A stretch of DNA of 38,110 nt from SAR92 bacterium BACL16 MAG-120619-bin48 (GTDB lineage: Bacteria > Pseudomonadota > Gammaproteobacteria > Pseudomonadales > Porticoccaceae), in contig LIDE01000033.1 of the NCBI GenBank assembly GCA_001438605.1, positions 1-38,110 of the forward strand, in the 5' to 3' direction. The notes below the pieces were generated by a model. The model ran no database searches, was not told the origin of the DNA, and was given only the letters and a program-made list of their open reading frames with translations. A program made the position numbers and the translations under genes. Shown here piece by piece: positions 33,788-38,110 of this stretch (its first letter is position 1; every line of letters starts with the position of its first letter).

Positions 33788-34162
33788 TCAGGCTTCCTGC
33801 GCGAGGCGACGGGAGGCGACAAGCAGGATCACCGCGACCACAACTTCCACCCCGATCTGCGATGCCAACGCCGCATCATGTAACAGCCAGGCGATCACGC
33901 GACCGACTGCAGTCAACAACAGCAACAGCGCTGGCGGGTAGTACCAGGCGCGGCGCCCACTCACCAGGGCCACCAATATACAAATGCCCAGAGTGAGGAA
34001 AAAGCCCGACATATCGCCCACCTGCGAACTGAGCCCTAAGCCCTCGCCCAGTACCAGCCCGAATTCGGGTGCGATTCCGGCAGGATCTATCAGCCAGCGC
34101 AGGCCGGTGACTACAAATAAAACTGCGGGTAACAGTACCAGCACACTGAGTATTTTATTCAT
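33788..34162 (-). CDS. Small four-helix membrane protein, DUF4345-like
   Basis: The 124-residue protein consists of four hydrophobic helices: ILSVLVLLPAVLFVVTGLRWL, MSGFFLTLGICILVALVSG, WYYPPALLLLLTAVGRVIAWLL and IGVEVVVAVILLVASRRL. The loop DPAGIAPEFGLVLGEGLGLSSQVGDM is typical of small proteins of the DUF4345 type. No catalytic residues are evident and the function is unknown. The gene is more G+C-rich than the DNA to its left. GGAAG precedes the ATG. It is transcribed alone on the minus strand, 137 bases downstream of the thioesterase gene. Confidence 0.7.
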   Translation of the reverse strand: MNKILSVLVLLPAVLFVVTGLRWLIDPAGIAPEFGLVLGEGLGLSSQVGDMSGFFLTLGICILVALVSGRRAWYYPPALLLLLTAVGRVIAWLLHDAALASQIGVEVVVAVILLVASRRLAQEA

Positions 34163-34299
34163 TGTGACTTCCCTTCCGTTTAATGATTACACTATTTTCA
34201 ATTGACATAATATTAGACCTACAAATAATTGATTAAATTGGTTTTGAAAACTTCTGCTAAAAATTACTGAAAGTAACTAGGAAATAAATATACGGGTGA

Positions 34300-34725
34300 T
34301 CAAAAATTCATGATGCTCTTGGTTATTTTTGATGTAGCTATTACCTCTCCCCCAGATGTTGCGGTGGTCTCCAAAAAGGCCAGACGCTTTCCTAATCGAA
34401 TCACCTTCGATTCAAATTCCACAACATCACCAAGCTTTGCGGATCTCAATATAGAAACCTGAATGTCGTGAGTCACCGCATCTAAACCTTCATCCAAAAT
34501 ACTTAGTAACCCAAAATAGGCACACACATCACAGATTAGATAAATTATTCCGCCATGAAAAACCCCATGCGGATTCAATGCATATTCTTCTAGTTTAATC
34601 GTGATGATTCCAACACCGTCTTCTGAAGAAATAGGATTCATCCCCAAATTTTTGTGCAACTCTCGATCTACGGCTTTTCTAACTCTTGCATCCATACTAT
34701 TTAACTCTCGGCACTGTTCTGTCAC
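34300..34725 (-). CDS. Hotdog-fold thioesterase, PaaI-like
   Basis: The 141-residue protein has the single hotdog domain of PaaI/4HBT acyl-CoA thioesterases. The motif NPHGVFHGGIIYLICDVCAYFG is the active-site helix region (HGG with an acidic residue in the helix). The strands VTHDIQVSILRSAKLGDVVEFESKVI and VIRLGKRLAFLETTATSGGEVIATSK follow. It would hydrolyse an acyl- or aroyl-CoA in the cytoplasm. It lies 45 bases downstream of the alpha/beta hydrolase gene in the same orientation, and near a nitronate-monooxygenase-like gene, so a lipid- or aromatic-compound side pathway is possible. The substrate is not predictable. Confidence 0.85.
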   Translation of the reverse strand: MTEQCRELNSMDARVRKAVDRELHKNLGMNPISSEDGVGIITIKLEEYALNPHGVFHGGIIYLICDVCAYFGLLSILDEGLDAVTHDIQVSILRSAKLGDVVEFESKVIRLGKRLAFLETTATSGGEVIATSKITKSIMNF

Positions 34726-34770
34726 CCATTATTCATCTGAGCGCATCGGGATAATCAAATATCAGTGAGT

Positions 34771-35892
34771 TTATGTTTCCTCTACCAAAACCGGAATGCA
34801 TTCTGAATTTTGTACTTCAGTAAATGTCCCGCTTTCGTCAGATAACGACCACCGCACTAACTGCGCGATAACTCTTGGTTGATCATTCTGAGGGTAATGC
34901 CCGGCACACGGCAGACGCCAATAGGCAGCGCCCGCCTTTCTGTTTCTCAAGTGGTTTTCCCAAACAAAATCGGCAATTTCTGTCTTTGCAATTGGGTCTT
35001 GCTCACCCCAGATTAGAGTGGCGGGTATTTCACTACGGCTCAGCGTCTGCAGCCAGGTTTCCTCAAGCTCACGGCGGTCGTCAAGGTACCTGAGAGTTTT
35101 CGGAAACACCGTAGTGCCGCCTTGGTACTTAAATGTAGACGACATATTAAGCTGTTCTTCGGGCGTTAACGCAGGTGAATATACTTTGGCTAACTGTAGA
35201 GCGACTCTCTCAGGCGTTAAAATAAAGCGAGTCATAAACTGACCAAAACCTGGCAGGGTCAAATATTTCTGCGCAGCGGATAACTCAGCCAGAGGAAGGT
35301 ATATGCCACCGTTAAGAATGACATGGTGGTCTATCTTATAAGCAGGTGGGGCTGCTTGTTGATATAGGCTAAGAAAGGCAAAGCCAACGCTATCGCCTTT
35401 GTCATGGGTTAACAGGGTAAATCTACTAAGCCCTAAAACCTCTCGAATAAAGTGATCGACTAGCTGTGCATCATCAGGAATGGAATAACGATAGTCTCCC
35501 TTAGGTTTGTCAGAAAAACCGTACCCGGGCGTGTCGATAACCGCAATGTAGTAGTCTTTTTCTAACTCGCCTATAAGCGCCTTAAAATCATAACTGCTTG
35601 TTGGCCAGCCATGAATCATGACGATGGCTGGGTTATCACTATCGCCAAAAGTACGGTAAAAAATATTTAGCTCAGGCCATTGACTGTTTTCAGGCTCGCT
35701 TGATCGCCAACTGAAATACGAACCACCACGACCCCATAATTCTGCATCAGGCCCAGCATCAGGATTGCTAGTATAAAACTCTCCAATATTGCTGGAATTA
35801 TCCAAGGGGTTGCGTAACGAATAAATCACCAACGAAAAAACGATGACGAATACTGAAATCGCAATAGCTACAATGACGGGATGTATGAACAT
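34771..35892 (-). CDS. Alpha/beta hydrolase, haloalkane dehalogenase/epoxide hydrolase-like
   Basis: The 373-residue protein has an N-terminal membrane anchor (VIVAIAISVFVIVFSLVIYSL) and an alpha/beta-hydrolase domain. The oxyanion motif is VMIHGWPTSSYDF, the nucleophile elbow is LLTHDKGDSVGFAF (Asp in H-D-x-G, as in epoxide hydrolases and haloalkane dehalogenases), the acid lies near LIWGEQDPIAKTE, and the catalytic His in CAGHYPQNDQPRVIA. The nucleophile loop HDKGD is the usual one for this subgroup. The substrate is unknown. The thioesterase gene follows by 45 bases, suggesting a two-gene operon. Confidence 0.87.
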   Translation of the reverse strand: MFIHPVIVAIAISVFVIVFSLVIYSLRNPLDNSSNIGEFYTSNPDAGPDAELWGRGGSYFSWRSSEPENSQWPELNIFYRTFGDSDNPAIVMIHGWPTSSYDFKALIGELEKDYYIAVIDTPGYGFSDKPKGDYRYSIPDDAQLVDHFIREVLGLSRFTLLTHDKGDSVGFAFLSLYQQAAPPAYKIDHHVILNGGIYLPLAELSAAQKYLTLPGFGQFMTRFILTPERVALQLAKVYSPALTPEEQLNMSSTFKYQGGTTVFPKTLRYLDDRRELEETWLQTLSRSEIPATLIWGEQDPIAKTEIADFVWENHLRNRKAGAAYWRLPCAGHYPQNDQPRVIAQLVRWSLSDESGTFTEVQNSECIPVLVEET

Positions 35893-35936
35893 TTTCGAAC
35901 TCCATTACTCTATTTTTTGCACAACAAAAGACGGCA

Positions 35937-36216
35937 TCAAGACTCTACAATCCCAGCCAGACAGCTGCGGATGATCTGTTCAGCATCGGTTACAATGTTC
36001 TTGGCGCTCTTCACAACTGGGAATATCATTGATCAAGCCGCCGCACATTCCCACTGTCACCATACCGGCTTCAATATCTCTGGTCGTCCAAGCTTTCTCC
36101 TGATTTGCACCAGACACTAGGTGATGCACTTGGCCAAAGTCACCACCCGCGGCCTCGACCTCGACCACCTCATCCGCCACAAAGACTGCAGTCCTCGATG
36201 TCGATGTTGACGGCAC
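35937..36216 (-). pseudogene. Decayed nitronate-monooxygenase C-terminus
   Basis: On the minus strand the frame reads GGDFGQVHHLVSGANQEKAW and then GMVTVGMCGGLINDIPS, the C-terminal part of a nitronate-monooxygenase-like protein (compare GMVAGLIHDIPSVQELV in the intact gene next door). After CEE a frameshift is needed: the neighbouring frame continues SAKNIVTDAEQIIRSCLAGI to a stop at 35937-35939, the expected family ending. The N-terminal two thirds are absent. It lies directly behind the intact gene at 36268, so it is the rest of a tandem paralogue that was deleted and then frameshifted. Confidence 0.75.
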
Positions 36217-36267
36217 AATGCTAGGCTTACGATCTTGTCTATTTATTTGATTTACTGCGAACGCTGG

Positions 36268-37242
36268 CTACGAATACAGGTCTCGCAAACGAGTATTAAT
36301 AATCGTATCGGCCTCGCTCATAATGCGGTCGACGAGTTCCTGTACAGACGGTATATCGTGGATTAAACCGGCGACCATGCCGCAGGACCAGGCGCCTTCA
36401 TCGTGCTTGCCTTCAATCATGACCTTGGGATAGACGCCCGCGACCTCATCAATAATGTCTTCGAATTTCAGGTCTGCTCCCAGGGTCCGCTCTTTTTCCA
36501 GCAAGCGTTCTACGGCTGGGTTGTTCAGCACGCGCTCGGTATTTCTTAGCGGCCGCATAACCAGGCGAGTATCCAGCTCACTCGCGACGACGATAGCTTG
36601 TTTGACGTTATCGTGCACGGGCGCTTCTTGCGTGGCAATAAAGCGAGTGCCCATATTGATGCCATCTGCTCCCATCGCTAGCGCGCCTACCAGGCTGCGG
36701 CCGTCAGCCATGCCGCCAGAGGCCACGAAGGGTATGGTCAGTTCATCAGCTGCGCGAGGCAGCAAAATAAAGTTGGGGATATCGTCTTCACCTGGGTGCC
36801 CGCCGCATTCAAACCCATCGACAGATACTGCGTCGCAGCCAATAGCTTGGGCTTTCAGTGCATGGCGCACACCGGTACATTTATGGATCACCTTGATGCC
36901 AGCGTCCTTTAGCATGGGCAGATACTGCGCAGGGTTGTTACCCGCGGTTTCGACGATCTTCACGCCGCCATCGATAATGGCTTGGAACAGTCCGGGGTAG
37001 TCAGGCGGAGTAAGCGTCGGCAAAAACGTGATGTTCACACCGAAGGGTTTATCGGTCATGCTGCGACACCTTTCAATTTCTGCAGAAAGTTTTTCCGGCG
37101 TACCCTGTGTTAGCCCGGTGATTATGCCCAGCCCGCCAGCATTTGATACAGCAGCCGCAAGCTCTGCCAGTCCTACGAAGTGCATGCCGCCCTGAATGAT
37201 AGGGTGTTCAATGCCGAAGAGTTCAGTTAATCTAGTCTTCAT
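36268..37242 (-). CDS. Nitronate monooxygenase-like FMN protein
   Basis: The 324-residue TIM-barrel flavoprotein belongs to the nitronate monooxygenase/2-nitropropane dioxygenase family, related to FabK enoyl reductases. Motifs: LFGIEHPIIQGGMHFVG at the start, AVSNAGGLGIITGLTQGTPE, FGVNITFLPTL, VSVDGFECGGHPGEDD (catalytic-His region), PFVASGGMADGRSLVGALAMGADGINMGTRFIAT (phosphate-binding part of the FMN site) and WSCGMVAGLIHDIPSVQELV. It would oxidise alkyl nitronates or a related substrate in the cytoplasm; close homologues are often mis-named, so the substrate is uncertain. It lies upstream of its decayed paralogue and downstream of a broken membrane-protein gene. Confidence 0.88.
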   Translation of the reverse strand: MKTRLTELFGIEHPIIQGGMHFVGLAELAAAVSNAGGLGIITGLTQGTPEKLSAEIERCRSMTDKPFGVNITFLPTLTPPDYPGLFQAIIDGGVKIVETAGNNPAQYLPMLKDAGIKVIHKCTGVRHALKAQAIGCDAVSVDGFECGGHPGEDDIPNFILLPRAADELTIPFVASGGMADGRSLVGALAMGADGINMGTRFIATQEAPVHDNVKQAIVVASELDTRLVMRPLRNTERVLNNPAVERLLEKERTLGADLKFEDIIDEVAGVYPKVMIEGKHDEGAWSCGMVAGLIHDIPSVQELVDRIMSEADTIINTRLRDLYS

Positions 37243-37291
37243 TTTTACTACTCCAATAAATTTAATTTTCTGTGCTTAATATAAAGTCAGC

Positions 37292-37655
37292 CTATTGGTT
37301 CTGCCTACGCTCTAGTTGTCGCTGAATCTCACGGGCAAATAACCACAGACGGTCCTGCCCCCAGAGGCCAGTGTCATACAGGGTCTGGCGGTTTTGATCG
37401 ACAATGCCCTCCCACTCCGATTCTCCGAGATGCTGTTGCGCCTCATTCCAATCCAGGCAGCGGCCTCATGAGCCTTGCGCTGCACATCGAAGAAGATGTA
37501 CATCCCCTTTTCAGGCGTCGCAGGCACACCGCGCATCACCATTGGCAGTACCGGGCGTACGACAACGTTTACTCCAGTATCCCGTGCCAGTTGCAGAGCG
37601 CGATAACGACAATGATGACCGGCAGAGCGATGGTTGTGCGTAAGACTTTATTCAC
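37292..37655 (-). pseudogene. Frameshifted gene for a small membrane-anchored protein
   Basis: GTG at 37655 with GGAGAAG upstream opens VNKVLRTTIALPVIIVVIAL and then runs into a stop. The next frame continues LQLARDTGVNVVVRPVLP, PEKGMYIFFDVQRKAHEAAA, and a third frame finishes LDWNEAQQHLGESEWEGIVD and LYDTGLWGQDRLWLFAREIQ to TAG at 37292. Two single-step frame changes, near 37590 and 37465, therefore break one gene of about 120 codons with an N-terminal membrane helix. I do not recognise the family. Sequencing errors could also explain it. The gene is co-oriented with the DJ-1-like gene upstream. Confidence 0.6.
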
Positions 37656-37702
37656 TATCTTCTCCAAACAGATTGAGGCGCGATCGAAAGTAATGCACCG
37701 TA

Positions 37703-38110
37703 TTACCTGGAATTGTTAGCCACCAACTCCAGCATTCTATGCGCGGTTTCGCGGCCGGAATTCTGATTCTGCCCCGTGACAAAACGTTCTTCATCGTCAA
37801 CCACAACGAGGGTCGCAAGGAAGTCCATGATCCTGGTGTTGCTTTCAAAAATAACACCGGCTTTTCGCAGCTCTGTCTCTGGGTGCTGGGGAGTAATTTC
37901 TATTATGCCCAGCTCCTTAATCTGTTTGTCAGTTACACCGGTCATACGCCGACCGGCGATCAATGACTTACCGTCACGGTCTTTTGCATTGATGAGGCCC
38001 AATACACCGTGGCAAACGCCACCAATAACCGGTTCGTTGCTGGCGTAGTAAGCTTCACTAATCTTCTCGGCCAATACTGGTGAATAGCCGAGGTCGTAGG
38101 CAGCTCCAAA
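37703..38110 (-). CDS. DJ-1/PfpI family protein (5' end beyond window)
   Basis: About 135 residues are visible, open to the window edge (FGAAYDLGYSPVLAEKISEAY at the edge), so the N-terminal part, including the first Rossmann strand, is missing. The nucleophile elbow VIGGVCHGVLGL carries the conserved Cys of the DJ-1/ThiJ/PfpI superfamily, followed by RRMTGVTDKQIKELG, TPQHPETELRKAGVIFE and the end FVTGQNQNSGRETAHRMLEL, where the TGQNQNSG segment is typical. Members act as chaperones, glyoxalases, or amidases; the exact activity is unknown. It is oriented toward the broken gene at 37292-37655 with a 47-base gap. Confidence 0.85.
   Translation of the reverse strand, partial: FGAAYDLGYSPVLAEKISEAYYASNEPVIGGVCHGVLGLINAKDRDGKSLIAGRRMTGVTDKQIKELGIIEITPQHPETELRKAGVIFESNTRIMDFLATLVVVDDEERFVTGQNQNSGRETAHRMLELVANNSR

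Noticed and set aside
1-38110. CRISPR array, complete tRNA/rRNA genes, riboswitches, toxin-antitoxin or phage-defence genes
   Set aside because: Scanned by eye on both strands; no regularly spaced repeats, cloverleaf-bearing RNA gene or defence-type protein was found.

Overview
The window looks like a chromosomal segment from a marine, polysaccharide-degrading gammaproteobacterium. The evidence is two TonB-dependent receptors, Sec, Tat and lipoprotein export signals, a BvgS-like sensor kinase, a P4-type integrase remnant and a tmRNA-type attachment site. The lineage is inferred from these gene types (a Cellvibrionales or SAR92/OM60-like organism is plausible); no rRNA or tRNA gene is present to confirm it.

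Left part (1-12.1 kb): a frameshifted IS3-family element lies inside an older IS3-family transposase remnant. It is followed by a TonB-dependent receptor plus beta-propeller phytase pair for phosphate scavenging, with a possible Pho-box array upstream and a stem-loop between the two genes. Next come a translationally coupled PAP2 phosphatase/glycosyltransferase pair, a dead transposase with a catalytic Asp changed to Gly, and a large GH3-CBM6 lipoprotein glucosidase.

At 12.09-12.14 kb a 3' scrap of the tmRNA gene (ssrA) with its terminator reads on the minus strand and looks like an integration scar. Next to it are two pairs of direct repeats with 12-bp period, of the kind bound by integrases. 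From there to about 33.4 kb, where the C-terminal third of a P4-type tyrosine integrase survives beside an IS fragment, the DNA is best read as a decayed genomic island.

The cargo of that presumed island (13-33 kb) is a coherent polysaccharide utilisation locus. It encodes a TonB receptor, a Tat-exported GH10 xylanase, a GH3 exo-glycosidase, three family-S1 sulfatases, a lipoprotein formylglycine-generating enzyme with both active-site cysteines, a sugar-porter MFS permease, an exported sugar-isomerase-like TIM barrel and an exported serine hydrolase. A divergent two-component system (a periplasmic-binding-protein-domain kinase and a LuxR-type regulator) sits in the middle. The simplest reading is uptake and breakdown of a sulfated xylan-like algal polysaccharide: the receptor imports oligomers, sulfatases activated by the local maturase remove sulfate, GH10 and GH3 cut the chain, the permease imports the sugar, and the kinase senses a periplasmic ligand.

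Right part (33.6-38.1 kb): housekeeping-type genes on the minus strand. These are a small membrane protein, a hotdog thioesterase, an alpha/beta hydrolase, a nitronate-monooxygenase-like flavoprotein with a decayed second copy behind it, a frameshifted membrane-protein gene, and a DJ-1/PfpI protein cut by the window edge. No CRISPR array, complete RNA gene or replication origin was seen.
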